The notes beneath the pieces are model-generated. The model did no database searches. It saw only the letters and a program-made list of their open reading frames with translations, and was not told the DNA's origin. From Novosphingobium olei (GTDB lineage Bacteria; Pseudomonadota; Alphaproteobacteria; Sphingomonadales; Sphingomonadaceae): a stretch of DNA of 64,000 bases. Of the stretch, positions 15,921-26,775 are shown piece by piece (position 1 is the stretch's first letter; each line of letters opens with the position of its first letter). The DNA is taken from positions 310,001 to 374,000 of the forward strand of contig NZ_JABBGM010000003.1 of NCBI RefSeq assembly GCF_012927405.1, written 5' to 3'. The translations under genes were made by a program, and so were the position numbers.

Positions 15921-17354
15921 TCAGTCGTCCAGAACCCAGCTGTCCTTGGTGCCGCCGCCCTGCGAGGAGTTGACCACCAGCGACCCCTTCTTGAGCGCAA
16001 CGCGGGTAAGCCCGCCCGGCGTGATGTCGATCCCGTTGGGGCTGACCAGCACGAATGGCCGCAAGTCCACGTGGCGCGGGGCGAGCCCGGCCTTGGTCAG
16101 GATCGGCACGGTCGAGAGCGAGAGCGTGGGCTGCGCGATGTAGTTGTCGGGCCGCGCCCGCAGCTTGATCTCGAAGGCGGCGATCTCCTTCTTCGAGGAG
16201 GTCGGGCCGATCAGCATGCCATAACCGCCCGAGCCGTGGACTTCCTTGACGACAAGGTCGGCCAGGTTGTCGAGCACGTACTTCAGGGCGTCCGGCTCGC
16301 TGCAGCGCCAGGTCGGCACGTTCTTAAGGATCGGCTTCTCGCCGGTGTAGAATTCGACGATTTCGGGCATGAAGCTGTAGATCGCCTTGTCATCGGCGAT
16401 GCCGGTGCCCGGCGCGTTGGCGATGGTCACCCCGCCCGCGCGGTAGACGTCCATGATCCCGGCGACGCCGAGCACGCTCGACGGATTGAAGCTCAACGGA
16501 TCGAGATATTCGTCATCGACCCGGCGGTAGATCACGTCGATCGGCTGCCAGCCGCGCGTGGTGCGCATGGCGATGCGCCCGTTCTCCACGCGCAGGTCGC
16601 TGCCTTCGACCAGTTCCGCGCCCATCTGGTCTGCCAGGAAGGCGTGTTCGAAGTAGGCCGAATTGTAGATGCCGGGCGTGAGCACCGCGACCACCGGCTT
16701 GTGCCCGCGGGCGGCAGGCGGCGCGCAGGCGGCAAGGCTGCGCGCGAGGCGCCGGGGATAGTCCGAAACCTCGCGCACCCGGACGCGGGTGAACAGTTCG
16801 GGGAACATCGCCATCATCGTTTCGCGGTTTTCGAGCATGTACGACACGCCGCTGGGCGTGCGTGCATTGTCCTCGAGCACCATGAACTCGTCCTCGTCGG
16901 TGCGGACAAGGTCGATGCCGACGATGTGGGTGTAGACGCCGCCCGGCGGGGTGAAGCCCGCCATCTGCGCCAGGAACGCCTCGTTCCCCTTAAGCAGGCG
17001 TGCCGGCAGGCGGCCCGAACGCACGATTTCCTGCCGGTGGTAGAGATCGTGGAGGAAGGCGTTGAGCGCGCGCACGCGCTGTTCGATCCCGCGCGAAAGC
17101 TTGCGCCACTGGTGCGCGGTGATGATCCGCGGCACCATGTCGAACGGGATCAGCCGTTCTTCGGCATCTTCGTTGCCATAGACGTTGAAGGTGATCCCGG
17201 TCCGGCGAAAGAACGCTTCCGCTTCGCTGCCCTTGCGGCGCAGGAGATCGGGGGGCTGCTCCTCGAACCATTGGCGGTAACCGGCATAGGCAGGGCGAAC
17301 CGCCCCATCGGCATCAACCATCTCGTCATAGGACGAGGGTGAGGAGTTGTTCAT
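15921..17354 (-). CDS. Circularly permuted ATP-grasp protein of the Anbu operon
   Basis: A 477-residue protein of the COG2308 circularly permuted ATP-grasp family. Seen: an N-terminal region with RTGITFNVYGNEDAEERLIP, GVDLVRT-like core (VGIDLVRTDEDEFMVLEDN), NNARTPSG-type substrate loop, and KEVHGSGGYGM glycine-rich phosphate-binding segment. Such folds usually form an amide bond using ATP, and with the neighbouring transglutaminase and Anbu peptidase they suggest making and breaking a peptide-like product. First gene of the cluster. Start at 17354 (MNNSSPSS) rather than 17387. Confidence 0.92.
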   Translation of the reverse strand: MNNSSPSSYDEMVDADGAVRPAYAGYRQWFEEQPPDLLRRKGSEAEAFFRRTGITFNVYGNEDAEERLIPFDMVPRIITAHQWRKLSRGIEQRVRALNAFLHDLYHRQEIVRSGRLPARLLKGNEAFLAQMAGFTPPGGVYTHIVGIDLVRTDEDEFMVLEDNARTPSGVSYMLENRETMMAMFPELFTRVRVREVSDYPRRLARSLAACAPPAARGHKPVVAVLTPGIYNSAYFEHAFLADQMGAELVEGSDLRVENGRIAMRTTRGWQPIDVIYRRVDDEYLDPLSFNPSSVLGVAGIMDVYRAGGVTIANAPGTGIADDKAIYSFMPEIVEFYTGEKPILKNVPTWRCSEPDALKYVLDNLADLVVKEVHGSGGYGMLIGPTSSKKEIAAFEIKLRARPDNYIAQPTLSLSTVPILTKAGLAPRHVDLRPFVLVSPNGIDITPGGLTRVALKKGSLVVNSSQGGGTKDSWVLDD

Positions 17355-17444
17355 AGGCGCATCCCGTCTTCGGACCCAAGCTTGCATAGGATCCGACGGC
17401 CCGCAAGCGCCGATGCTGCACCTGCGAAATATTTTACGATCGGG

Positions 17445-18293
17445 TTACGCCGCCGCGCCGTGAAGGTCCGCCAGCAGCGCCAGCAGCGTGCGCGCAACGT
17501 CGGGGTGGCCGGCGAACCCCAGGTGCGTACAGCGCAGCGCGATGGCGCGGTCGCGCTCGCCCTTGCGCCCGCAGGCCGATCGCGGCGCGACGATGCCGTC
17601 GCGCGCACTCCACAGTGCCACCGTCGGTACCGGGGGCTTTGCGGCAAAGGCATGCCCGACCGGCGGGGCATCGACGCTGTGCCCTGCGATCGCCTGATAG
17701 GCACGCCAGGCATTGTTGGCGCGCCGATCACCCGAAAAAGGCGAGCCCATCGTGACGACCATCGCCACCGCTTCGGGGTGGCGATGCGCGATTTCGCGGG
17801 CGAACAGGCCGCCAAGGCTCCAGCCGACCAGCACCAGCGGTTCGCCTTCCTTGCGCGCCATCGTCACCACGCGCTCGGCCAGCCGTTCGAACCCTTCCTC
17901 GGTCGGCCCGAAGTTGAAGCCCAGCCCCCAGTCCGAGACGCGGTGGCCGGCCGCTTCGAGCGCCACGCGCAGGCTCTTCATCCGCACCGGATGCGTGCCG
18001 AAGCCGGGCAGCAGCATGACCGGACGCGAAGGCGCGGCGGCGTCGGACCCCGGCCCCGGCACGGGTTCGACATGCCGCCGCGCGGCGCGGTGCGCCTGCC
18101 ACAGCTCGACAGGGGTACGCAGCTCGGCCAGCAGCCGCGCCATGTGCGGGCCCCGCGCCGCGGTCGGGCGCGGCTCGAACGCCAGGGCGCTGCGGCGCGC
18201 GGCCTCTTCCCGGAACGCGGTCAGCCGCTCGCCCAGCGCGTGCCAGTCGAACGCCGTTTTCCGGGAAAGGGTCTGTTGCTGCGCCGATGCCAT
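17445..18293 (-). CDS. Alpha/beta hydrolase
   Basis: A 282-residue alpha/beta hydrolase. The fold begins at VMLLPGFGTHPVRMKSLR (about 92), the nucleophile elbow is VGWSLGG (Ser near residue 150), an acid is likely in SARDGIV, and the His in CTHLGFAGHPDV. It looks cytoplasmic, with no signal peptide. The nearest type is a lipase/esterase-like hydrolase; substrate unknown. It lies 90 bases upstream of the Anbu operon on the same strand, so cotranscription is possible, but it is not a usual member of that cluster. Confidence 0.85.
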   Translation of the reverse strand: MASAQQQTLSRKTAFDWHALGERLTAFREEAARRSALAFEPRPTAARGPHMARLLAELRTPVELWQAHRAARRHVEPVPGPGSDAAAPSRPVMLLPGFGTHPVRMKSLRVALEAAGHRVSDWGLGFNFGPTEEGFERLAERVVTMARKEGEPLVLVGWSLGGLFAREIAHRHPEAVAMVVTMGSPFSGDRRANNAWRAYQAIAGHSVDAPPVGHAFAAKPPVPTVALWSARDGIVAPRSACGRKGERDRAIALRCTHLGFAGHPDVARTLLALLADLHGAAA

Positions 18294-18366
18294 GATCGCT
18301 CCGCTGGTAGGTCCGCTTCGCCCACAACGCCAGATTCGCCCGAGTGTTTCATATTTGTGTCAAGAA

Positions 18367-20085
18367 TCACACCGGACCGGTGACGATGTAGACCGGCTGG
18401 CCATCGACCTTCGCCGGAGTGGCGCTGCCGGCGCGGCAATTGCCCATCCAGTCGCACACTTGCGCCCCGCGTGGGACGGCACGGCTCGATGTCCCGGCAT
18501 AATCCCACACCACGTCGATCGTGGTGCCGCCGCGCACGAAGCGATAGCCGCGCTGCGTCGGCAGAAGGCCGCTCAACGGACCGCGGGTGGTGGTGCCGTC
18601 GAGCAGCCGGGTCATTGCGGCATAGGCCGGCACGCTCATCTTGGGCGCGATGCGGTCGGTGCCGAAGGCGAGCCTGTCGTTGAGGTTCCAGTAGAAGCCG
18701 TGGGTCTGCACGTCCTTCGATCGCGGCCCGCCCGGCCCCCAGAAATCGGCGACGTAGAACGCAGTGTCGACGCTGGCGCCTTCGCCCAGCATGATCAGCG
18801 TGACGCGGATGTTCTCGCGCGCCTGCCCGCGATTGCCGCTGCGGCTGGTTTCCGAGCCGTGCTCGGTGCCGACAAGGCCGATGGGATGGCCGCCGCTCCT
18901 TTCCGCCGCAGCGATCTGCGTGCGCAGGTGTTCGGCAAGGCCGTGGGTTTCGGGCGGATCGCCCGGCGAATAGGGATGGATCGAATAGGCATCGATGTAG
19001 CGCCCAAGGCCGCCCGCCCACAGCCCGCGCAACTGATCGTCATAGTTGGACGATGGAAACAGCGTCGGCCCCGCCACCACCGCATCGGGATCGGCCGCGT
19101 GGATCGCATCGTAGGTCAGGCGGAAGTATTCGATCAGGTCTTCGTTCGTTCCGCCGAAGCACCAGCCCTGCCCCGGCTCCCACGCCATCTGGTAGATGCG
19201 CTTGTGCATCGTCGGGTAATCGTGCGCAAAGGCCCTTGCCAGCGCCGCGGCATAGACGGGAAGCGCCGCCTTGCCCTGCGCGTTGAGCCGGCCATAGGTC
19301 TTGCAGATCTTGCCGCCGGTGCCGGGCACAAGCGCCCAGTCGGGCACGCCCGAACCCATCGCCGCCGCGATCGGATACATCGCCCACGGCTTGCCCTGCC
19401 ACGACGGGGCCATGTCCTGGTCCAGGCCCTTTGGCCAAGGCTTGTTGCCGTTGCGCGCACGCTCGCTGTCCCAGGCTTTGGCGAAGTCACCCGGGGCCTT
19501 CTCCTCCATCCAGTGCCACTGCACGCGATCGAGGTAATAGCGCAGGCCCAGCAGCGGCACGATCTGCGCCTTGGAACTGAACCCGCCCTGCATCGCAAAG
19601 TGCGAAAGATCAGGGCCATAGTCGGTGCGCCCGGCCGGATCGGGCACAACGGCATAGCTGGTGATGCCGGCGGGCCGCGTGCCTTCGGCCGCGATGGCCG
19701 TGCCATCGGCAAGCCGCGCGGCGACCTCGTAATATCCCAGCCGTCCGTGCGGCGCATCGAGCGCGACCTGCGCGGCGCCGGTCGCATCGGCGGTGACCTT
19801 CACCGACTTGCTCAGGACCGTGACCTGCCGGTCGTCGGTGATCGTCACGGCAAGCGTCGTCGCCGCCCCCGGCTTCATTCCCGTGACCGCAAATCGCAGC
19901 GAGACAGGCTGTCCCGGCGTGAACGTGCTGATCGACGGATTGCTGGTCGTCGCCCGCAATTGCACCCCTACGGGCGCGGCAGCGGAGGGACCGGCAGGCG
20001 GCGGCGCAGCCTGAACAGCCTGTCCGGCGAGCGCGAGCGGCAGGGCAGCGGACGACAGGGAAAACAGCATTCGCATCTGGAGCAT
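18367..20085 (-). CDS. Secreted GH-A-clan-like glycoside hydrolase
   Basis: A 572-residue exported protein. The start at 20085 gives a signal peptide (cleavage near Ala27) after a GAAGGA ribosome site; the frame runs on to 20292 without support. An immunoglobulin-like N-terminal domain (about 40-145) is followed by a TIM-barrel-like region resembling clan GH-A enzymes. Probable acid/base Glu303 sits in MAWEPGQGW and probable nucleophile Glu408 in LVGTEHGSE. The usual Asn-Glu-Pro of the clan is replaced by Trp-Glu-Pro. Substrate unknown. Divergent from uvrB. Confidence 0.75.
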   Translation of the reverse strand: MLQMRMLFSLSSAALPLALAGQAVQAAPPPAGPSAAAPVGVQLRATTSNPSISTFTPGQPVSLRFAVTGMKPGAATTLAVTITDDRQVTVLSKSVKVTADATGAAQVALDAPHGRLGYYEVAARLADGTAIAAEGTRPAGITSYAVVPDPAGRTDYGPDLSHFAMQGGFSSKAQIVPLLGLRYYLDRVQWHWMEEKAPGDFAKAWDSERARNGNKPWPKGLDQDMAPSWQGKPWAMYPIAAAMGSGVPDWALVPGTGGKICKTYGRLNAQGKAALPVYAAALARAFAHDYPTMHKRIYQMAWEPGQGWCFGGTNEDLIEYFRLTYDAIHAADPDAVVAGPTLFPSSNYDDQLRGLWAGGLGRYIDAYSIHPYSPGDPPETHGLAEHLRTQIAAAERSGGHPIGLVGTEHGSETSRSGNRGQARENIRVTLIMLGEGASVDTAFYVADFWGPGGPRSKDVQTHGFYWNLNDRLAFGTDRIAPKMSVPAYAAMTRLLDGTTTRGPLSGLLPTQRGYRFVRGGTTIDVVWDYAGTSSRAVPRGAQVCDWMGNCRAGSATPAKVDGQPVYIVTGPV

Positions 20086-20151
20086 GGCAGTTCCTTCAGG
20101 CGCTTGGCAGGTCCCACTGTTCAAGGGGCAATGGTCTTGCCCGGCATTGCA

Positions 20152-20166
20152 GAACGCAAGCTGAAC
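20152..20166 (+). promoter_or_regulatory. SOS (LexA) box upstream of uvrB
   Basis: GAAC-GCAAGCT-GAAC is an exact GAAC-N7-GAAC direct repeat, the LexA operator known in alphaproteobacteria (also written GTTC-N7-GTTC). It ends 16 bases before the uvrB ATG, well placed for repression. Confidence 0.75.
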
Positions 20167-20182
20167 ACCCATACTCGAAGGC

Positions 20183-22372
<2,190 letters not shown>

Positions 22373-22403
22373 GCTGTCAATAGGGTGGAAGATGCGATGA
22401 GTT

Positions 22404-22437
22404 TTGCACAGCGGCGTAACGCGCATCGTACTATACT
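22404..22437 (+). promoter_or_regulatory. Candidate higBA promoter
   Basis: TATACT at 22432-22437 is a good -10 about 58 bases before higB. The nearest -35-like TTGCAC (22404-22409) is 22 bases away, too far for a standard promoter, so antitoxin-type control or an unusual -35 is possible. Confidence 0.3.
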
Positions 22438-22494
22438 GTAGCGCACCGCGAAAAAGCACGATTAATAGATGGCTGCCCAAACGGAACTGCAGCC

Positions 22495-22776
22495 ATGCTC
22501 GCCTCATTTGCCGACAAGGAAACCGAACTCGTCTGGTCGGGAAGGCGCAGCCGCAAGCTGCCGTCGGAAATTCAGCAGCGGGCCCTTGCCAAGCTTGCCA
22601 TGCTGGACGCGGCCGCCGATCTCGACGACTTGCGCAACCCGCCGAGCAACCGCCTGCACGAACTCCAGCGGGATCGCGCGGGCCAACATTCCATTTCCAT
22701 TAACATGCAATGGCGCATATGTTTCGTCTGGAAGGACGGAAACGCCCACGATGTCGAAATCGCCGACTACCACTGA
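22495..22776 (+). CDS. higB: HigB-type toxin (RelE superfamily mRNA interferase)
   Basis: A 93-residue toxin with the HigB pattern: SRKLPSEIQQRALAKLAML in the N-terminal helices, then NRLHELQRDRAGQHSI, INMQWRICFVW and a terminal VEIADYH. Family knowledge: HigB cleaves ribosome-bound mRNA. The core basic and His residues typical of the family are present, so it is probably active. As in other hig loci the toxin gene comes first and the antitoxin gene follows after a one-base gap. No clear ribosome site precedes the ATG. Confidence 0.93.
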   Translation: MLASFADKETELVWSGRRSRKLPSEIQQRALAKLAMLDAAADLDDLRNPPSNRLHELQRDRAGQHSISINMQWRICFVWKDGNAHDVEIADYH

Positions 22777-22777
22777 G

Positions 22778-23068
22778 ATGGACGAATTGCACAACCCCCA
22801 TGCGGGCGAACTGCTCGCTTCGGAGTTTCTCGAGCCACTGGCGCTCGCCCCGTCCGAACTCGCATCCGCGATCGGCGTCGATGTCACGCGCTTGCTTGAT
22901 GTAATCGAAGGGCGCGCTCGCATCGACGGCGAACTCGATCTTCGCCTCGCACGGTATTTCCGGATGAGCGAGGGCTTCTTCTTGCGCCTTCAGGACCAGT
23001 TCGAACTGCGCGAAGCCAAGCGCAACCTGCACGACGACCTCGACCGGATCGTGCCCCGCGCCGCCTGA
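22778..23068 (+). CDS. higA: HigA-type antitoxin (XRE family)
   Basis: A 96-residue antitoxin with the standard opening MDELHNPHAGELLASEFLEP and an XRE helix-turn-helix (LAPSELASAIGVDVTRLLDVIEG). It neutralises HigB and normally represses the higBA promoter. The start at 22778, one base after the toxin stop (TGAGATG), matches the family N terminus; an in-frame ATG at 22751 would add nine residues inside higB. The last 20 residues are charged and probably contact the toxin. Confidence 0.92.
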   Translation: MDELHNPHAGELLASEFLEPLALAPSELASAIGVDVTRLLDVIEGRARIDGELDLRLARYFRMSEGFFLRLQDQFELREAKRNLHDDLDRIVPRAA

Positions 23069-23074
23069 CCGCCC

Positions 23075-23656
23075 ATGAAGATCGCATATCCCATCGCCCT
23101 CGCCGCGCTTGCCCTCGCCGGCTGCTCCAGGTCTTCAGCCCTGCCCGCGCCCGACAACGCGCCGGTCGATGCCGTGCGCCTTGCCATGCCGCAGAGCGAC
23201 GGCGCCGGATTTTCCGCGATCGATCCCAAGGCCAAGGGTAGCTGGATCGCTGCGCCCGATGGCGCTTCGGCAACGTTCGGCTATGCCGGGCAGCCGCCCT
23301 TGCTGACCGTCGCCTGCCGGTCGGGCCTGCTGATGGTCACGCGCCATTCGCCCGCCGAAGTCGGGGCGCAGGCGCTGTTTGCGTTGCAGGGCGGCGGGCG
23401 CATCCTGCGGCTTCCGGTCGATGCGACCGCCATCCCCGGTCAGCGCGGCTATATCTGGCAGGGCTCGCTTGCCCCCGGCGATCCGGGCGCGGCGGTGTTT
23501 CAGAGCGCCTTCAACGGCACCCTGCCCGGCGGCGGGATGATCAAGGTCACCGCGGGTGAACCGATGCGCGAGGTGCTGCGCCGGTGCAAGGCCAACCCGG
23601 CTGCCGCCGCGCCGGTCACGCCCCTTGGCGGGACCGACGCACCGGCTTCCGAATAA
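23075..23656 (+). CDS. Small lipoprotein of unknown function
   Basis: A 193-residue protein with a lipoprotein signal (lipobox ALAGC, Cys17), so it is expected to be anchored in the envelope. The mature part has no family I recognise. It contains two more Cys (TVACRSG and RRCKAN) that could form a disulfide, and an Ala/Pro-rich C-terminal tail. It starts six bases after higA and may be read through from that transcript, though the function looks unrelated. It converges with the HhH membrane protein gene with a one-base gap. Confidence 0.8.
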   Translation: MKIAYPIALAALALAGCSRSSALPAPDNAPVDAVRLAMPQSDGAGFSAIDPKAKGSWIAAPDGASATFGYAGQPPLLTVACRSGLLMVTRHSPAEVGAQALFALQGGGRILRLPVDATAIPGQRGYIWQGSLAPGDPGAAVFQSAFNGTLPGGGMIKVTAGEPMREVLRRCKANPAAAAPVTPLGGTDAPASE

Positions 23657-23657
23657 G

Positions 23658-24239
23658 TCAGAGCTTGCCGAACTTCGCTTCGTAGGCGCCGGTATCGCCG
23701 CCTGCGAGCAGCGTCGCCTGTTCGATCCAGGCATCGCGTTTGGGGCGGCCGGCGAACGCCCCCAGTTGCGCGTCGATCGCGGCCAGGTCCGCCTCGCTCC
23801 ACGCGGCGATCTGGGCAAAGCGGGTGACGCCCAGTTCCTTCAATCGCGCGTTGAGCTTGGGGCCCACGCCCTTGATCCGGGTAAGGTCGTCGGCGCTGCC
23901 CGCCTCCGCGGGTGCGGCGGCAGGTGCAGCAGCGACCACCGGGGCGGCTTCCACTTCCTCTTGCGCTTCGTGCGCCACCACTTCGGCTACGCCCGCCATG
24001 ATCCCGGCGGCGGGCGCCGGAACGATCGGGGGTACGATCGGTGGGATGGCGGCGGCTGGGGGCGCATCGATCAGCGCGTTGTTGCGCTGCGCGGGGCCTG
24101 CGCCTTCGGACAGCACGTCGCGATATTCGCGTCTGGCGGGCGCCGGCTTCTTGCGTCCCCACAACAGCCAGGCCACCAGCAGCACCAGCACGACCAGTGC
24201 GGTCACGGCAATCCAGTTGGCTTCGATCATCTGCAGCAT
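23658..24239 (-). CDS. Membrane-anchored helix-hairpin-helix protein
   Basis: A 193-residue protein with one N-terminal transmembrane helix (about 9-28, WIAVTALVVLVLLVAWLLW), a disordered Ala/Pro/Val linker with several IPPIVPP-like repeats, and a C-terminal helix-hairpin-helix region (DDLTRIKGVGPKLNARLKELGVTR in two parts) of the kind annotated as 5'-nuclease-like HhH. A similar domain is fused to ribosomal proteins and found in other membrane-anchored proteins. DNA or RNA binding near the membrane is possible; nuclease residues are not evident. Located 36 bases downstream of the flippase gene, so likely in that transcript. Confidence 0.82.
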   Translation of the reverse strand: MLQMIEANWIAVTALVVLVLLVAWLLWGRKKPAPARREYRDVLSEGAGPAQRNNALIDAPPAAAIPPIVPPIVPAPAAGIMAGVAEVVAHEAQEEVEAAPVVAAAPAAAPAEAGSADDLTRIKGVGPKLNARLKELGVTRFAQIAAWSEADLAAIDAQLGAFAGRPKRDAWIEQATLLAGGDTGAYEAKFGKL

Positions 24240-24275
24240 GCCAGCACGCCCTTTGATTAAACTTGAAAGCGCGCC

Positions 24276-25772
24276 TTAGCCCACGCGCTGCTTGCGGAAC
24301 AACAGCCGGTCTTCCGGGCCGAACCCGAAGCGCCAGATGACGAAGCCATAGACGCCCAGGATCGCCGGGATGCCGACCGAAAGTTCGAGCCATTCGGGCA
24401 GCAGCTTGGCGGCAAAACCGACCAGCGCGGCGGGCGCTGCCGCCCAGATCAGCGGCCAGCGCAAATTGGTGATCCGCGCGCCGAGAATGCGGCCGAGCAG
24501 CTTCGACTTGATCAGCGACGACAGCGCGAGCCCGACCGCGAGCGCGAAAGCCGCAGCCTCTGCCTGCTGCAGCGGATTGGCGTGGGCGCGGCGGGCCAGC
24601 AGCATCAGCGCAACCGTCAGCACGCCCTGCGTCGCGATCGCGCCGATGCTGATCCACAGGTTGCGCATGCGCGCCATGTAGATCAGGGCCGCCTCGCTCA
24701 CCACGGCGGGCGCGGCGACCACTTCGGCGGTCAGCAGCAGCGCCAGCGCGCCGGTGCCGGCAACGAAGTTGGGGCCGACCAGCCCCATCACGCCCCGGCC
24801 CGGAATGCCCAGCGCCAGCGCGATTCCCGCCTGCGCCGCGGTGATCCAGAAGCCCACCTGACACACCTGCTGCGCGATCGCGGCGTAGTTGCCTTCCTTC
24901 AGGTTGCGCGTGATCACCGGGCCCAGGATCGGCTCGAAACTGGTCTTGAGCTTCTGCGGCAGCGTAGCAACCTGTTGCGCGGCGTAGTAGATGCCGACCG
25001 CCGCCGGAGAGGTGAAGAAGCCGAGCAGCGCGATGTCGAGCTTCCGCGTGCCCCATTCGATCATGTCCGCCCCGGCAAGCGGCGCTGAGGTCAAGGCAAG
25101 CCGCGCCAGCCGCGTCGGGCTGGGCGACCAGCGCTGCGGCGCGCCGTAGCTGCGCACCAGTGGCACGCAGGCGACGATCAGCGCGGCCACCTTGGAGATG
25201 ATGTAGGCAAGCGCAAGCCCGGCCTGCGGCAGCACGAACAGGAAGCCGACCGCCGCCAGCGTCTGTGCCCAGGGTTCGACCAGCGAACGCGCCCGCACGG
25301 TGGCGCCCACGTTGTAGCGATAGGCGAGCGCCGCCAGCGCCACGTCGGTCAGCGTGTTGGCGATCAGCGCGAACGGCAGCAGGCGGTCAAACGCGTTGAA
25401 TTCGCCACTGGGGAACATCGGCGCAGGGACCGCATAAAGCAGCACGGCGGCGAGCAGGGAGACGACCAGCGACAGCGTCATCGCATCGGCCACGCTGTGC
25501 GCGGCATCGCGCGTATCGTTGGCCAGCCGCTGGGCAAGGCCGCGCCGCTGGCCAAGGCTGCAGACCTGGCTCACCAGTTCGACGATGACGAGAGCCGAGG
25601 CATAGCGCCCCAGCGCTTCTACCCCATAGAACCGGCCGGCGATGAACAGGAACGGCGCGGTGCCGCCCAGCCGCAGCACGAAGCCGAGGAAGTTCGTCCG
25701 CCCGCCCTTGGCGAGCGCGGCGATGTCCTGCTGCTCGGGGCTGCGCGAAGGCAAGGCGGCGGCGTCAGCCAA
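24276..25772 (-). CDS. Oligosaccharide flippase-like membrane protein (MATE/Wzx fold)
   Basis: A 498-residue polytopic protein with about 12-14 hydrophobic helices and the layout of the polysaccharide-transport (Wzx/MurJ-like) superfamily. It would move a lipid-linked glycan across the inner membrane. The start is a TTG at 25772 that overlaps the gpsA stop by eight bases and follows GGAAG, so it is translationally coupled to gpsA. No glycosyltransferase is adjacent, so the carried glycan is unknown. Confidence 0.85.
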   Translation of the reverse strand: MADAAALPSRSPEQQDIAALAKGGRTNFLGFVLRLGGTAPFLFIAGRFYGVEALGRYASALVIVELVSQVCSLGQRRGLAQRLANDTRDAAHSVADAMTLSLVVSLLAAVLLYAVPAPMFPSGEFNAFDRLLPFALIANTLTDVALAALAYRYNVGATVRARSLVEPWAQTLAAVGFLFVLPQAGLALAYIISKVAALIVACVPLVRSYGAPQRWSPSPTRLARLALTSAPLAGADMIEWGTRKLDIALLGFFTSPAAVGIYYAAQQVATLPQKLKTSFEPILGPVITRNLKEGNYAAIAQQVCQVGFWITAAQAGIALALGIPGRGVMGLVGPNFVAGTGALALLLTAEVVAAPAVVSEAALIYMARMRNLWISIGAIATQGVLTVALMLLARRAHANPLQQAEAAAFALAVGLALSSLIKSKLLGRILGARITNLRWPLIWAAAPAALVGFAAKLLPEWLELSVGIPAILGVYGFVIWRFGFGPEDRLLFRKQRVG

Positions 25773-26775
25773 GCAGCGCTTCCGCCCTGAGCGGCCGTGC
25801 CAGCAGCTGCGCGACGACCTGATGCGCAGGCGCCTTGCCTTCGAGCAGCAGCGTTACCGCCTCGACGATCGGCATCGATACGCCGCGCGCCCGTGCGATC
25901 TCGGCCAGCACCGGCGCGGTGAAGGCGCCTTCGGCCACCGTCGCCCGGTCGGCCAGGATGGCGGCCGCGCTCGCGCCTTCGCCCAGCGCCTTGCCCAGCG
26001 AGAAGTTGCGGCTGGACGTGGAGGAACAGGTCAGCACAAGGTCTCCCAACCCCGAAAGACCCGAAAGCGTTTCCGCTTGTGCCCCCATGGCAAGACCGAA
26101 GCGCTGCATTTCGGCAAAGCCCCGGCTGATCAGCGCGGCGCGGGCGTTCTGGCCCAGCCGCAGGCCTTCGACCACGCCGCAGGCGATCGCGAGCACGTTC
26201 TTGACCGCGCCGCCGATCTCGGCCCCGGCAACGTCGTCGGAGTAATAAGGGCGGAAGGTCGGCCGCGCGATCGCCGCCGAAAGCCTGCGCCATTGCGCTT
26301 CGCCGCCGGCGCAGGCGAGCGTTACCGCGGTCGGAAGCCCCGCCGCGACTTCGTGCGCGAACGTCGGACCGGACAGCACGGCAAGGCTGGCGCCGGGGGC
26401 CGCATCGCGCGCCACGTCGGCCATCAGACGCCCGGTGCCCGCCTCGATGCCTTTCGAGCAAAGCACCAGATCGCCATCGCCGCGACGACCGATACCCGAA
26501 AGCACCGCGCCAAGGTGCTGCGCCGGCGTCACCATCAGCAGCACCGGCACTTGGGCCAGGTCGGCCAGGTTGCCCGTGGCGCGAATGGTCGGGTGAAGTT
26601 CGGCCGATGGCAGGAACAGGCCGTTGCGCCGCTCTTCGTTGATCTGCGCCACCAGTTCGCTCTCGCGTACCCAGAGCAGCACCTCGCGCCCGTCGCTGGC
26701 GAGCATCTGCGCCAGCGCGGTGCCCCAGGCGCCCGCACCGACAACGCCCACCGTGGCGAAATTGCCCTCGCTCAT
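25765..26775 (-). CDS. gpsA: Glycerol-3-phosphate dehydrogenase [NAD(P)+]
   Basis: A 336-residue cytoplasmic enzyme that reduces dihydroxyacetone phosphate to sn-glycerol 3-phosphate, the backbone of phospholipids. The N-terminal Rossmann motif [10 protein letters not shown], the [16 protein letters not shown] stretch with the catalytic Lys, and the C-terminal helical domain with SSRNFSLG are present. Its ATG overlaps the tsaD stop (ATGA). The tsaD-gpsA order is common in this bacterial class. Confidence 0.97.
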   Translation of the reverse strand: MSEGNFATVGVVGAGAWGTALAQMLASDGREVLLWVRESELVAQINEERRNGLFLPSAELHPTIRATGNLADLAQVPVLLMVTPAQHLGAVLSGIGRRGDGDLVLCSKGIEAGTGRLMADVARDAAPGASLAVLSGPTFAHEVAAGLPTAVTLACAGGEAQWRRLSAAIARPTFRPYYSDDVAGAEIGGAVKNVLAIACGVVEGLRLGQNARAALISRGFAEMQRFGLAMGAQAETLSGLSGLGDLVLTCSSTSSRNFSLGKALGEGASAAAILADRATVAEGAFTAPVLAEIARARGVSMPIVEAVTLLLEGKAPAHQVVAQLLARPLRAEALLG

